A stretch of 64,000 bases of DNA from SIG565 sp045594065. Its GTDB lineage: Bacteria; Bacillota; Clostridia; Oscillospirales; Acutalibacteraceae. The translations under genes were made by a program, and so were the position numbers. Below are positions 25,361 to 34,221 of the stretch, in pieces. Position 1 is the first letter of the stretch, and each line of letters opens with the position of its first letter. The notes under the pieces were generated by a model. That model was not told where the DNA came from. It ran no database searches and was given only the letters and a program-made list of their open reading frames with translations. Location of the stretch: positions 46,802 through 110,801 of the forward strand of contig JAZNXU010000030.1 in assembly GCA_045594065.1 (NCBI GenBank). The letters are read 5' to 3'.

Positions 25361-26738
25361 ATAGTACTATTCCGTCTTTAAAAATGGAAATTTCGCGGTA
25401 GCCGTTAATTTCGTTCTTTGTTTCATTTCCTGAGGCGACACCAATAACATAATCGGTAAGGCGCTCTGTGAGCTCGCTCATTGGTGTGCTCTCAAGCAAT
25501 GGTGACGCATCAAAATCTATCCAATTGCTTTTCTTCACTGCAATATGGTTGTTTGTTGCAATCTTAACTGTGGGAACAGGGGCGCCAACGGGGGTGCCAC
25601 GACCTGTGGTGAAGAGAATTAGGTGTGCGCCTGCCGCCGTTAAATTCGTAATGGCAACAATATCGTTACCAGGTCCGTTTAAAAGATTTAAACCGTTCTT
25701 TTTTACGGTATCTCCGTAATCAAGCACATCTACAACTTCACTCAGTCCGCCCTTTTGAATACAGCCGAGTGATTTTTCTTCTAAGGTTGTAATGCCGCCC
25801 GCCTTGTTTCCGGGAGATGGGTTTTCGTATATCACCTGATTGTGGCGGGTGAAATAATCCTTAAAATTATTAATGAGATTAACGGTCTTATTGAAAAGCT
25901 CTTCGGTCGGGCAGCGTCGCATAAGCAGGTGCTCAGCACCGAACATTTCGGGTACCTCGGTCATAACACAGCTGCCGCCCATAGCTATAAGACTATCTGA
26001 AAAGGAGCCTACAAGCGGGTTGGCGGTAATTCCGCTAAAGCCATCGCTTCCGCCGCATTTAAGACCGATTTTAAGGCGAGATACGGGCACAGGAACGCGC
26101 TTAAAGGTGGCGGCATATGCCTGTAGTTCTTCTATAAGCTTTATGCCTTCGGCAAGCTCGTCAGATGTATCCTGAACATTTAAGAATTTAACTCTTTTTT
26201 CGTTCCATTCACCTAAGATTGTTTTGAAAAGCGGGATATTGTTGTTTTCACACCCGAGCCCTAAAACCAGTACGCCCGCGGCGTTGGGGTGGTTAATAAG
26301 ACCCTTTAAAATAAGCTGGGTTTTTGTCTGGTCGTCACCTAATTGTGAGCAGCCGAATGGATGCTCAAACTGGTAGGCGCCTGTGCGCTCGGCTAAGGTC
26401 TTGGCAATTTTGTTAACACAGCCGACGGTGGGAATGATCCAAATTTCATTGCGAATACCAATATCTCCGTTTTCCCGCACATAGCCCATAAAGGTTTTAT
26501 CGCTTTCTACCTTTTGAGTAGGGGTGTAGTCGGGAGCGTAGGTGTAGTCAAGATTGCTTGAAAGATTGGTTTTTAAATTGTGAGAGTGAATATGCTCACC
26601 TTTTTTTATGTCGGCTACGGCGTGACCGATAGGGTTGCCGTATTTAATAATGTCCTCTCCGCTATTTATATCCCTTAGAGCGTATTTATGACCGTCAGCG
26701 AGGTTAATTTCAACATTATCAAGCTGATGAATTTTCAT
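25359..26738 (-). CDS. uxaA: Altronate dehydratase
   Basis: The 459-residue protein fits altronate dehydratase (UxaA/GarD family), converting D-altronate to 2-keto-3-deoxygluconate. An N-terminal SAF-like domain (about 1-70; GHAVADIKKGEHIHSHNL) is joined to the catalytic domain with VRENGDIGIRNEIWIIPTVGCVN, HPFGCSQLGDD, GLGCENN, GLKCGGSDGFSG and CVMTEVPEMFGAE. These contain the His and Cys residues expected to bind the metal. It starts directly against the uxaB stop (zero spacing). Its stop codon coincides with the edge of the MITE-like element; the ending IFKDGIVL looks normal but a few residues could have been lost. Confidence 0.93.
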   Translation of the reverse strand: MKIHQLDNVEINLADGHKYALRDINSGEDIIKYGNPIGHAVADIKKGEHIHSHNLKTNLSSNLDYTYAPDYTPTQKVESDKTFMGYVRENGDIGIRNEIWIIPTVGCVNKIAKTLAERTGAYQFEHPFGCSQLGDDQTKTQLILKGLINHPNAAGVLVLGLGCENNNIPLFKTILGEWNEKRVKFLNVQDTSDELAEGIKLIEELQAYAATFKRVPVPVSRLKIGLKCGGSDGFSGITANPLVGSFSDSLIAMGGSCVMTEVPEMFGAEHLLMRRCPTEELFNKTVNLINNFKDYFTRHNQVIYENPSPGNKAGGITTLEEKSLGCIQKGGLSEVVDVLDYGDTVKKNGLNLLNGPGNDIVAITNLTAAGAHLILFTTGRGTPVGAPVPTVKIATNNHIAVKKSNWIDFDASPLLESTPMSELTERLTDYVIGVASGNETKNEINGYREISIFKDGIVL

Positions 26739-28031
26739 TTACTTCATTCTCCTTGATACTTCATCTGCAAGGAAGCTTAAATCTTCACCCCAAAGCTCGG
26801 CGTTTGAGAGAATTTCGCTAACCGATGCATTCTTCATAAACGCGGTAACGGCGGGGTCGTCGTTAGTCATATCGGTTTTATAAAACTCTATAAGCTTGGC
26901 AAAAGAGGTTAGCAGATAATCGGGGTTTGTGCCTGTGCGCTTAATATATTCAAGTAGGCTTGGCAGAACGCGCACCTTAAATTTGCTTACGCTGTTGAGT
27001 GAGATAGAGGCGCAAAGGTGCTTAATGTAGGGGTTGCGGAAGCGCTCGAAAACATCGTCGGCGTAACTAAGCAACTCCTGCTTCGGTAGGTCGAGCGTGG
27101 GAATAATCTCGTCGTAAACGCAATGTTTTACAAACTCGCTCATATTTTTATCTTCCATACAGTCGCCAACGGTTTCAATGCCACGAAGCATAGCAAAAGG
27201 AATCATAGAGGTATGCGCACCGTTTAAAATGCGCACCTTGCGTGTTCTGTAGCGCTCAAGATTATCGGTAAAGATAATATTAAGTCCCGTCTTATCAAGC
27301 GGCAATTCATTATTTATAGCGGCATCGCCCTCAATAACCCAAAGGTGGAAAAGCTCGCTGGTGTTTAACATATTATCGGTATATCCGAGATCAATTTTTT
27401 CATCCCTCGGGTAACCAGTAACAATGCGGTCAACAAGGGTGTTACAGAAAATATTGTCATTCTCGATATACGCCTTAAAGTCCTCACCATAGCCCCATAA
27501 ATCAGCATACCTTAAAATGTATTCCTTTAAGGTTTCGCCGTTCTTATTTATTAGCTCGCAGGGCAGGAATATAAAGCCGCGCAGCCCTAAATCAAAACGC
27601 TTCTTAAGCAGTAGAGTTACTTTCGCGGGGAAAGTAACATTCGGTGCGGCAGCCTCGCAGTCTTTTTCAGAGAACGCAATACCCGATTCCGTAGTATTAG
27701 AAACCACAAAGCGAAAATCAGGATTTTCAGCAAGGTTTAAATAAGCGTTCCAATCCTTATAAGGCTCAACCGTGCGGGAGATAACATCGATAATTTTTTT
27801 ATCAACCGTCGGCACGCCGTCTTTTAGACCGCGCATAACATGGGTGTAAACGCAGTCCTGAGCCTCGAGCATTTCGCACATACCTTTTTCTATCGGCTGT
27901 ACAACCACTACCGAGCCATTAAAGTCAGACACTTCGTTAGTAATCTGTAAAATCCAATCAACAAATCCGCGAAGAAAGCCACCCTCGCCGAACTGAATAA
28001 CCCTTTCAGGTCGAACAACTTTATTTAACAT
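26739..28031 (-). CDS. uxaB: Tagaturonate/fructuronate reductase (mannitol dehydrogenase family)
   Basis: The 430-residue NAD-dependent reductase of the mannitol dehydrogenase family would reduce D-tagaturonate to D-altronate. The N-terminal nucleotide-binding region begins RVIQFGEGGFLRGFVDWILQ; VSNTTESGIAF lies near residue 110; the C-terminal domain holds the catalytic Lys region KVRILNGAHTSM near 268. It is somewhat shorter than E. coli UxaB (about 480) but within the range of Firmicutes homologues. It lies 14 bases after the GH4 gene and abuts uxaA, so galacturonide hydrolysis, reduction and dehydration genes are in one transcript. Confidence 0.9.
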   Translation of the reverse strand: MLNKVVRPERVIQFGEGGFLRGFVDWILQITNEVSDFNGSVVVVQPIEKGMCEMLEAQDCVYTHVMRGLKDGVPTVDKKIIDVISRTVEPYKDWNAYLNLAENPDFRFVVSNTTESGIAFSEKDCEAAAPNVTFPAKVTLLLKKRFDLGLRGFIFLPCELINKNGETLKEYILRYADLWGYGEDFKAYIENDNIFCNTLVDRIVTGYPRDEKIDLGYTDNMLNTSELFHLWVIEGDAAINNELPLDKTGLNIIFTDNLERYRTRKVRILNGAHTSMIPFAMLRGIETVGDCMEDKNMSEFVKHCVYDEIIPTLDLPKQELLSYADDVFERFRNPYIKHLCASISLNSVSKFKVRVLPSLLEYIKRTGTNPDYLLTSFAKLIEFYKTDMTNDDPAVTAFMKNASVSEILSNAELWGEDLSFLADEVSRRMK

Positions 28032-28045
28032 AATTTTAACCTCAA

Positions 28046-29461
28046 TTAGTTTAATTCGTCTAAGTTATACATAGTTAAGTATTCCTTAGTGTTCTCGCAC
28101 ATCTCTTTAAAGAGCTTCTTAGAGTCTTCGAGCGGACAGGTAACGAGCGGGTCGTTTGCAAATGCGCCGAAAATCTTAGTAAGGTCGCGCTTCTGAATAC
28201 CCTCAGCGAGTACCTCCTGCTCAGAGCAGATGCGCTGAACCATCGGGTAAATTTCTTTCGGGATTTCGCCTGCGAATACAGGTGTTAAGCTGTCTGAACG
28301 GAATACAGCGTTGGTCTCAACTACTGCATCGAGCGGTAGGTTCGGTATCTGACCGTAGTTCGGGATGTTAACATTTGTAACAAGTGTTGTAAGGCCTAAA
28401 AGCGCTCTAATCTGCTCAACACCCTCTTCGCCTGTGGGGGCAATTTCAAGAGCCTCTTCGCCGCTTATTAGACGGTCAGCGCGTGCAAGACGCTTCTTTA
28501 AGTCGTTCTTTCTGTAGTCAACATCGGTAAGACCGAACTTCATCTCAGCCACTCTCTCGGGGCTCTCTAAATACCATTTGCCCTCGCAGAACTCGGCAAG
28601 GTGGCGGTCGCCTGCAGCGGCAATATAGCCGTAGCGGTTAAAGAGGTCCATCTTAACAACCTCTTTAGATTTGAAAGCGGAGTTCATCCAGGTGTTATCT
28701 ACAGGACCATCCTCGTCGCTGCCGTAACCGTCTTTAACATACTTTTTGCAGAATTCCTTATAATAGGGGAAGAGGTCATAGTTGCGCCATTTAGCCTCGG
28801 TAAGCCATGTGAAGTGGTTAACGGCAACAGGGTTAACCTTAACCTCGGTAAAGTCCTTAATGCTGTCATCAATTTCTTCTCTAACCATTCTCTCTAAGAA
28901 GCGCTGTGTGCCGAATACCTCATGGCAGCAGCCGAATGCCTTAATTTCAGGGAAGGTCTTATAGAGAGCGCGAACGCAAAGTGTCATGGGGTTAGTGTAG
29001 TTAATAACCCAAGCATTCGGGCAGTATTTCTTAATGTTCTCGGCAAAGCCCTCGTACATAGGAAGAGTACGCATAGCGCGAACAATACCGCCGGGGCCGG
29101 AAGTATCACCTACCGACTGATAGATGCCGTACTTTTCAGGTGTATGTACATCAGATGCCATTTCATCAAAGGTGCCTGGGAGAATTGAAATAATAACGAA
29201 ATCGGCGCCGTCTAATGCCTCGCCTATTGTTTCAACAGCCTTGTAATCCCAATGGGTCTTAGCACCCTCAACTGAGTTGTAGCGGTTACCGATAACCTCG
29301 TTGTTCTTGGCTGCGGGCAGGTCGATATCATAAAGATAAACGCTACCGCTAATATCCTCAGCACTTACAAGGTCGCTCATAAAGCCCCAAGCCCAACCAC
29401 GTGAGCCACCGCCGATATAAGCAATTTTAATGTCTTCAACTTTGTTTCCTACATACTTCAT
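28046..29461 (-). CDS. lplD: GH4 glycosidase, probable alpha-galacturonidase
   Basis: The 471-residue protein belongs to glycoside hydrolase family 4, which needs NAD+ and a divalent metal. Features are the N-terminal Rossmann segment IAYIGGGSRGWAWGFMSDL, VINYTNPMTLCVRALY, CCHEVFGTQRFLERMV (metal-ligand Cys/His) and VAVNHFTWLTEAKWR. The closest characterised type I recognise is B. subtilis LplD, an alpha-galacturonidase. That fits its place at the head of a uronate-degrading operon. AGGAGG is well spaced from the ATG. It should release galacturonic acid from oligogalacturonides for UxaC, UxaB and UxaA. Confidence 0.85.
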   Translation of the reverse strand: MKYVGNKVEDIKIAYIGGGSRGWAWGFMSDLVSAEDISGSVYLYDIDLPAAKNNEVIGNRYNSVEGAKTHWDYKAVETIGEALDGADFVIISILPGTFDEMASDVHTPEKYGIYQSVGDTSGPGGIVRAMRTLPMYEGFAENIKKYCPNAWVINYTNPMTLCVRALYKTFPEIKAFGCCHEVFGTQRFLERMVREEIDDSIKDFTEVKVNPVAVNHFTWLTEAKWRNYDLFPYYKEFCKKYVKDGYGSDEDGPVDNTWMNSAFKSKEVVKMDLFNRYGYIAAAGDRHLAEFCEGKWYLESPERVAEMKFGLTDVDYRKNDLKKRLARADRLISGEEALEIAPTGEEGVEQIRALLGLTTLVTNVNIPNYGQIPNLPLDAVVETNAVFRSDSLTPVFAGEIPKEIYPMVQRICSEQEVLAEGIQKRDLTKIFGAFANDPLVTCPLEDSKKLFKEMCENTKEYLTMYNLDELN

Positions 29462-29527
29462 AAGAATACCTCCTATAATTTTATGATTTAATTATATATC
29501 AAATTTTTGTCATTTTCCTTAAAAATA

Positions 29528-29560
29528 TTGACAAGTTCTGTTTATTTTCTTTACTTTTTT
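29528..29560 (+). promoter_or_regulatory. Divergent intergenic promoter region between GH4 operon and AraC gene
   Basis: A TTGACA at 29528-29533 and GATATT at 29551-29556 (17-base spacing) could drive the AraC regulator. The AT-rich 143-base spacer must also hold the GH4 operon promoter on the other strand. Confidence 0.5.
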
Positions 29561-29604
29561 GATATTTTGTGGTATATATTAATTAGATAAAGGGGGAATA
29601 AAAG

Positions 29605-30387
29605 TTGGAGGAAAACAAAACACCCGAAAAAAGAGCTTTTTATTATAACTCAACGGCACTAACACGCACCAATAAAAGCGTTAAGCACTATCATTCTCTT
29701 TTTGAGATTTATTATCTAGAAGAGGGTGAGTGCAACTATCTTATAGAGGGTAAGCTTTTTGAAATGCACAGCGGTGATGTGGTGTTTATCCCCAAAAACA
29801 CAATTCATAAAACAAGCTATAACGATATGTATTCCCGCTGCCTTATAAACTGTTCTGGTGACTATTTAGAGGGCGCCGAAATTGAGGAAGCATTTGTGTG
29901 GCGAAATGAAAAATACCGCGCCGAAATTCACGGAATTTTTAAAAGAATAGAAAAGGAATACCTACATGCTGACCGCTTTTCAGATGGAATTATAGCGGGG
30001 CATATGCAGCGTCTGCTTTCGGTGGTTTATAGGCATAAAAATGAATATGAGAACACAAGGCAGCAGAACAAGTATATTGAACAAATGCTCGAATATATTG
30101 AGAACAATTATACCGCAGAAATAACCCTTGCCTTTCTATCCGACCGCTTCGGCGTGAGTGCCGAGCATCTCTCGCGAAGTTTTAAAAAGGAAACGGGACT
30201 TGGATTTAACGAGTATTTATCTTTGCTTCGGCTTAAAAAGGCAGAGTCAATTTTAAAAAGTAGCGAGGCAAGTGTTGCAGAGGTTGCTTTTTCTTGCGGC
30301 TTTAACGACAGTAACTATTTCTGCGAGAAATTCAAAAGTGTTTACGGCATTTCCCCCTTAAAATTCAAAAAATCGTTCAAACCGTAG
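29605..30387 (+). CDS. AraC-family transcriptional regulator
   Basis: The 260-residue regulator has an N-terminal cupin-like sensor (about 15-120; YHSLFEIYYLEEGECNYLIEG and MHSGDVVFIPKNTIHKTSY) and a C-terminal double HTH (about 160-258; LSDRFGVSAEHLSRSFKKE and VAEVAFSCGFNDSNYFCEKF, ending GISPLKFK). It starts with TTG at 29605 behind GGGGGA. It is divergent from the galacturonate operon and next to a rhamnosidase-like gene, so a uronate or rhamnogalacturonan fragment is the likely inducer and both flanking units the likely targets. Confidence 0.88.
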   Translation: MEENKTPEKRAFYYNSTALTRTNKSVKHYHSLFEIYYLEEGECNYLIEGKLFEMHSGDVVFIPKNTIHKTSYNDMYSRCLINCSGDYLEGAEIEEAFVWRNEKYRAEIHGIFKRIEKEYLHADRFSDGIIAGHMQRLLSVVYRHKNEYENTRQQNKYIEQMLEYIENNYTAEITLAFLSDRFGVSAEHLSRSFKKETGLGFNEYLSLLRLKKAESILKSSEASVAEVAFSCGFNDSNYFCEKFKSVYGISPLKFKKSFKP

Positions 30388-30513
30388 CATGCGAGTAACA
30401 GGGCTAATGGTGATGTGCCTAAGGCACAGATAAAAACAGAGTGTGAATTCTTGTCACAAAAAACACCACTCATTCTTTTTATTTATGTAGGTTAGTAAAA
30501 AAGGAGTAAGCCT

Positions 30514-31935
30514 ATGAAGTCATTATATTTAAAAATGGCAGAGGAATGCTTGCCAAGACTTCTCGAAACAACTGTAGTGCCCGATATAGAGTTATGTATT
30601 TTAAAGCAAAATGAGCAGGTTGTGCTGGATTTAAAAAATCATTATGTGGGGTATTTTTCCTTTAAGATAGCGGCGGTTGATAAACCGCTTGATGCACCTG
30701 TGCGGCTTCGCATTCGCTTTTGTGAGACTGAGCGTGAGATAACCGACGATTTTGGGAGTTATCACGGCACACTTTCGGCTTCGTGGCTGAAAGAGGAGAT
30801 TATAAATTGTGATTGCCCCGCTACCTATAGTCTGCCGCGCCGATATGCCGCAAGGTATATTGTAATTGAGGTGCTGGCTACGCGGTATCCCTGTAAACTT
30901 TCCGATTTTTGCTTTACCGCAGTAAGCTCTGCCGATGTGTCAAGGCTGCAGCCTGCCGATATTCGTGATGAGAAACTCAGAACAATTGATAAGGTGGCGG
31001 TCAACACCCTTAAAAACTGTATGCATCGCGTCTTTGAGGACGGTCCTAAGCGCGACCGCCGACTGTGGCTCGGAGACCTTCGGCTTGAGGCACTCGGTAA
31101 TTATTACACCTTTAAAAATTCCGAAATTGTTAAGCGCTGTCTTTATCTTTTTGCGGCAGCAGACCCTAACGAATCGGGCTTTTTGCCGGGGTATGTGTAT
31201 GAATATCCCGAATATATTTCGGGTAGCTGGTATTTAATTGACTATTCGCTGCTCTTTGTTGCCGCCCTTTGCGATTATTTAGAAGCAACGGGGGATAAGG
31301 AGTTATTTAATGAGCTTTATGCTGTGGCAAAATCTGTTATGGATGCCGCTCACCGAGCTGTTGGCACTAACGGAATTATTACCGTACCCACTGATAGCGA
31401 TGTGTTTATTGATTGGTGCGAGGGACTCTGCAAAGTACCTGCACTTCACGGTGTTTATCTTTACACACTAAAGCTGTGGATAGCCGCACTCGCAAGACTG
31501 GGAGTGCAAAGTGATACTTATTCAAAAAGATACGAAAAAGCCTTAAATGCCGCGAGGGTACAGCTGTGCGAAAAAATAGACAGCGTTCACGCAGCGGTAT
31601 GGCTGATTTTAGGAGGCGCGCTTGAAGGCGAAGACGCATATAAAACTCTGTGTGCTGCCTTTTTGGACAATGATACATATAAGCCATTTACCCCTTATAT
31701 GCACCACTATTTAGTTGAAGCTCTACTCACCATTTCTAAAACCGACAGGGCAGTAGAGTATATAAAGAATTATTGGGGCGGTATGGTGGATTTGGGCGCC
31801 GATACTTTTTATGAGGTGTATGTACCGCATAACCCTGATTTTTCACCTTATAACGACCGAATGATAAACAGTATGTGCCACGCGTGGAGTTGCACACCAT
31901 CGTATTTTATAAGAAAATATTTTTGTGATTTGTAA
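30514..31935 (+). CDS. GH78-like alpha-L-rhamnosidase
   Basis: The 473-residue protein looks like a compact alpha-L-rhamnosidase. A beta-sandwich N-terminal region (about 1-150) is followed by an alpha/alpha barrel. EDGPKRDRRLWLGDLRLEAL (near 178) is the counterpart of the GH78 CPQRDERLGWTGDA motif carrying the catalytic acid. GADTFYEVYVPH and SMCHAWSCTPSYFIRKYF near the C-terminus correspond to the GATTxWE and HxxG/PxYxL segments. It lacks the extra sandwich domains of large GH78 enzymes and has no signal peptide, so it should act on imported oligosaccharides. It follows the AraC gene by 126 bases and fits rhamnogalacturonan use. Confidence 0.75.
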   Translation: MKSLYLKMAEECLPRLLETTVVPDIELCILKQNEQVVLDLKNHYVGYFSFKIAAVDKPLDAPVRLRIRFCETEREITDDFGSYHGTLSASWLKEEIINCDCPATYSLPRRYAARYIVIEVLATRYPCKLSDFCFTAVSSADVSRLQPADIRDEKLRTIDKVAVNTLKNCMHRVFEDGPKRDRRLWLGDLRLEALGNYYTFKNSEIVKRCLYLFAAADPNESGFLPGYVYEYPEYISGSWYLIDYSLLFVAALCDYLEATGDKELFNELYAVAKSVMDAAHRAVGTNGIITVPTDSDVFIDWCEGLCKVPALHGVYLYTLKLWIAALARLGVQSDTYSKRYEKALNAARVQLCEKIDSVHAAVWLILGGALEGEDAYKTLCAAFLDNDTYKPFTPYMHHYLVEALLTISKTDRAVEYIKNYWGGMVDLGADTFYEVYVPHNPDFSPYNDRMINSMCHAWSCTPSYFIRKYFCDL

Positions 31936-31954
31936 CTAAAATTAATCGAAAGAC

Positions 31955-31985
31955 AGAAAAAGCACCCCGAGGGGTGCTTTTTCTA
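31955..31985. terminator. Bidirectional terminator
   Basis: AGCACCCC / GGGGTGCT stem extended by AGAAAA / TTTTCT, serving the plus-strand rhamnosidase gene and the minus-strand kinase gene. Confidence 0.88.
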
Positions 31986-31989
31986 TTTC

Positions 31990-33144
31990 TTATATCAGTT
32001 TCTCATAATTTGCCTTAAAGGTGTCGGAGAATTCCTTAGTGGGCTTTCCGTAAAGCGAAAGGCTTTTATAGCAAGCGCCGTAAATTTGGGGAAGTGAGGG
32101 GGTAATGAACTCGGCGTCTGCCTTTAAATAATACTTAATTTTTTCAAGCAGTACCGTATTATTTTTAAGCAGTCCGCCCGCGATTACAACGGTGCCGCTG
32201 CAGTCGTAGTTTTCGAGTGTGAAATCTAACAGCTCGGATATTAGCATAGTGTGATTATCGAGAATTTTCTCGGCGCATTTATCACCTAAATCATAGGCAT
32301 CAAACACAAGCGGCGCGAATGAGGCTATAAAGCTGTCGCCCTCGGAATAAATTTTGCCGATGCTCTTCCACACATCCGTTCCGAGTCTTTTCTTAACAAG
32401 CTCGGTAATAACCGTCTTTTCTCCAAAGCCGTCGTGCTGAGCCAAAGCCGCCCTTAGCGCCTGTCTGCCGAGCCCGAAGCCTCCGCCGATGTCGTCGAGC
32501 AAATAGCCCCAACCGCCTACGCGGTGAAGAGTGTCCTTCTGCTTTGCGAATATAGAAAAGCCCGTTCCGCAGATAACGGCAACACAGTTTTCCTTATCGG
32601 TAGCCGACGAAAAAACATTCTCAATATCACTTCTAAGGGTGATTTTGAGTAGGGGAAACGCCATGGATAAAAGCGCGGTCATTTTTTCTCCATTATTACC
32701 GCTGCTGCAGCCCGAAATACCTGCAAACACGCCCGAAATATCCTGTCTTACCTCTAAAAGCGAGTTGATACCGTCGGTCAGTATCTGTGCGGCGGTGTCT
32801 AAGCCGCTTACATTCGGGTTACTGCCTGCAAGCTTTACGCGTTTGAGTATGCTACCGCTGTCGGTAAAGAGTATAAATTCGGTCTTTGTGGCACCGCCGT
32901 CAATACCTATAAACACCTTGCTGTTGTCTGACTTTACAACATTTCCCGTGAGTTTATCAAGAGAGATTGAAAAAATTTCGGTAAGCAGGCATAGGTTGCT
33001 AAGATCGGGAACGCTCAGCCCCGACTCCCATTTTGATATTGCCTGACTTGAAACAAACAGTCTGTTGGCAAGGTCAACTTGTGTCATACCCAGCCTTGTG
33101 CGACAGGTTTTAATGTTTTTTGCCAGTATTTCAGGCTTGAACAT
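31990..33144 (-). CDS. XRE-HTH fused to BadF/BadG-type N-acetylhexosamine kinase
   Basis: The protein (about 384 residues) joins an XRE helix-turn-helix (about 6-65; TRLGMTQVDLANRLFVSSQAISKWESG) to an ASKHA kinase of the BadF/BadG/BcrA type. The phosphate-1 motif is FIGIDGGATKTEF (near 80), then GISGCSSG, ICGTGFSIFAK, GGWGYLLDDIGGGFGLGRQAL and the adenosine motif VVIAGGLLKNN. Close family members phosphorylate GlcNAc or MurNAc (MurK). It lies 13 bases after murQ, so MurNAc is the probable sugar. The ATG at 33144 is preferred because AGGTGA lies at the right spacing; an in-frame GTG at 33153 is the alternative. The HTH fusion suggests a kinase that also regulates. Confidence 0.82.
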   Translation of the reverse strand: MFKPEILAKNIKTCRTRLGMTQVDLANRLFVSSQAISKWESGLSVPDLSNLCLLTEIFSISLDKLTGNVVKSDNSKVFIGIDGGATKTEFILFTDSGSILKRVKLAGSNPNVSGLDTAAQILTDGINSLLEVRQDISGVFAGISGCSSGNNGEKMTALLSMAFPLLKITLRSDIENVFSSATDKENCVAVICGTGFSIFAKQKDTLHRVGGWGYLLDDIGGGFGLGRQALRAALAQHDGFGEKTVITELVKKRLGTDVWKSIGKIYSEGDSFIASFAPLVFDAYDLGDKCAEKILDNHTMLISELLDFTLENYDCSGTVVIAGGLLKNNTVLLEKIKYYLKADAEFITPSLPQIYGACYKSLSLYGKPTKEFSDTFKANYEKLI

Positions 33145-33157
33145 CTTTTTCACCTAC

Positions 33158-33970
33158 TTACTTATTATTAAAATCATTCATAGCATCACGGATTACCCAG
33201 TTATTCTTTTCGAGTAATGCCTCGCTTTGCTCTTCGCTAAGACCGAGAATTGAGCAAACAATATTAATCATTCTCTGTCGGAGCTTTTTATTGGTGGGCT
33301 TCAAATTCACCATTACATTTTCATAAACCTTGCCTGTCTTTATCATAGCACAGGTTGAAAGCATATTAAGGGTGAGCTTTTGGGCGGTACCAGCCTTCAT
33401 TCTGGTTGAGCCTTGAATTACCTCGGCGCCTGTGTCGGTGAAAATCTCAACATCGGCAATAGAGCCTATAAGGGTGCCCTTGTTGGAGCTTATAGAAATG
33501 GTTTTGCAGCCGATTTTCTTGCCCTACATCATAGCAGCCGCTACATAAGCCGCACCGCCCGAGGCTGAAATTCCGCAGATAACATCGTTGGGGGTAAGAT
33601 TTAGAGCGTTTACATCCTTTGCACCTGTGTCTGCCTGGTCCTCAACATTTTCGCTGGCGCGTGTTAATGCACTCTCGCCGCCCGCAATAACTGCGCGAAC
33701 GGTGTCATAATCAACGCCAAAGGTAGGGGGGCATTCCGAAGCATCGGTAACAGCAAGTCGGCCTGAAGTACCTGCGCCTATGTAGATAAGTCTGCCGCCC
33801 TTTTCGAGTGCCTCGGCTATAATATCAACCGCCTTTGCAATCTCGGGAATGGCATCGTCAACAGCCTTAGCGGCATTAAAGTTTTCTTCGCTTATGCATT
33901 TAAGCATCTCGGTTGTGGTCATTTTATCAATATGGGTGGTTTTTTCGTTTCGCATTTCGGTTTTTAACAT
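33158..33970 (-). pseudogene. murQ: N-acetylmuramic acid 6-phosphate etherase gene split by an in-frame TAG
   Basis: MurQ cleaves the lactyl ether of MurNAc-6-phosphate to give GlcNAc-6-phosphate and D-lactate. The N-terminal part has THIDKMTTTEMLKCI, IYIGAGTSGRLAVTDASE (SIS domain), ENVEDQADTGAKDV and ICGISASGGAAYV. A TAG at 33526-33524 follows AAYVAAAMM; the same frame then runs on uninterrupted for 41 codons (GKKIGCKTISISSNKGTLIG...TGSTR-like) into KAGTAQKLTLNMLSTCAM and ends at 33158. No frameshift is needed, so one substitution explains it. The C-terminal helical region is also shorter than in E. coli MurQ. The first fragment alone lacks half of the fold and should be inactive. Confidence 0.82.
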
Positions 33971-34056
33971 AAAAATCAACTCCTTAAATTTAGTTTAGCA
34001 TATATGTGCGGCACAGTCTATCAACCTGTTCTTTAAAATGTCCAAGTAAAAACAAC

Positions 34057-34105
34057 TAACGGTTGAGAAAATTATACAACATTTTGCAAATTTTCTCAAC
34101 CGTAA
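34057..34105. repeat. Long inverted repeat in the spacer upstream of murQ
   Basis: Two 17-base arms (TAACGGTTGAGAAAATT and its complement, one mismatch) flank a 15-base loop. There is no T-run. The function is unknown; it could be an operator, an RNA stem or a mobile remnant. Confidence 0.6.
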
Positions 34106-34130
34106 CTTTAGTGGCTTTGCCGCAATGGAT

Positions 34131-34202
34131 CGAACCTAACGGTTCGTGAATTGGGTTTTACCCATAAATTATCGCTCCGCGATATGAATTTCACCTGCGG
34201 TG
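34131..34202. repeat. Cluster of four micro-hairpins
   Basis: Four short perfect stem-loops follow each other: CGAACC-TAAC-GGTTCG (34131-34146), TGGG-TTTTA-CCCA type (34152-34164), TATCGC-TCC-GCGATA (34170-34184) and CACC-TGC-GGTG (34192-34202). Similar clusters recur at 37308-37354 and 46895-47000. Confidence 0.6.
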
Positions 34203-34221
34203 CATTAATGTTCAATTCAAA

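Noticed and set aside
33477..33540. A frameshift rather than a stop in murQ
   Set aside because: Both fragments share one reading frame and the intervening 41 codons translate to MurQ-like sequence, so only a substitution is needed.
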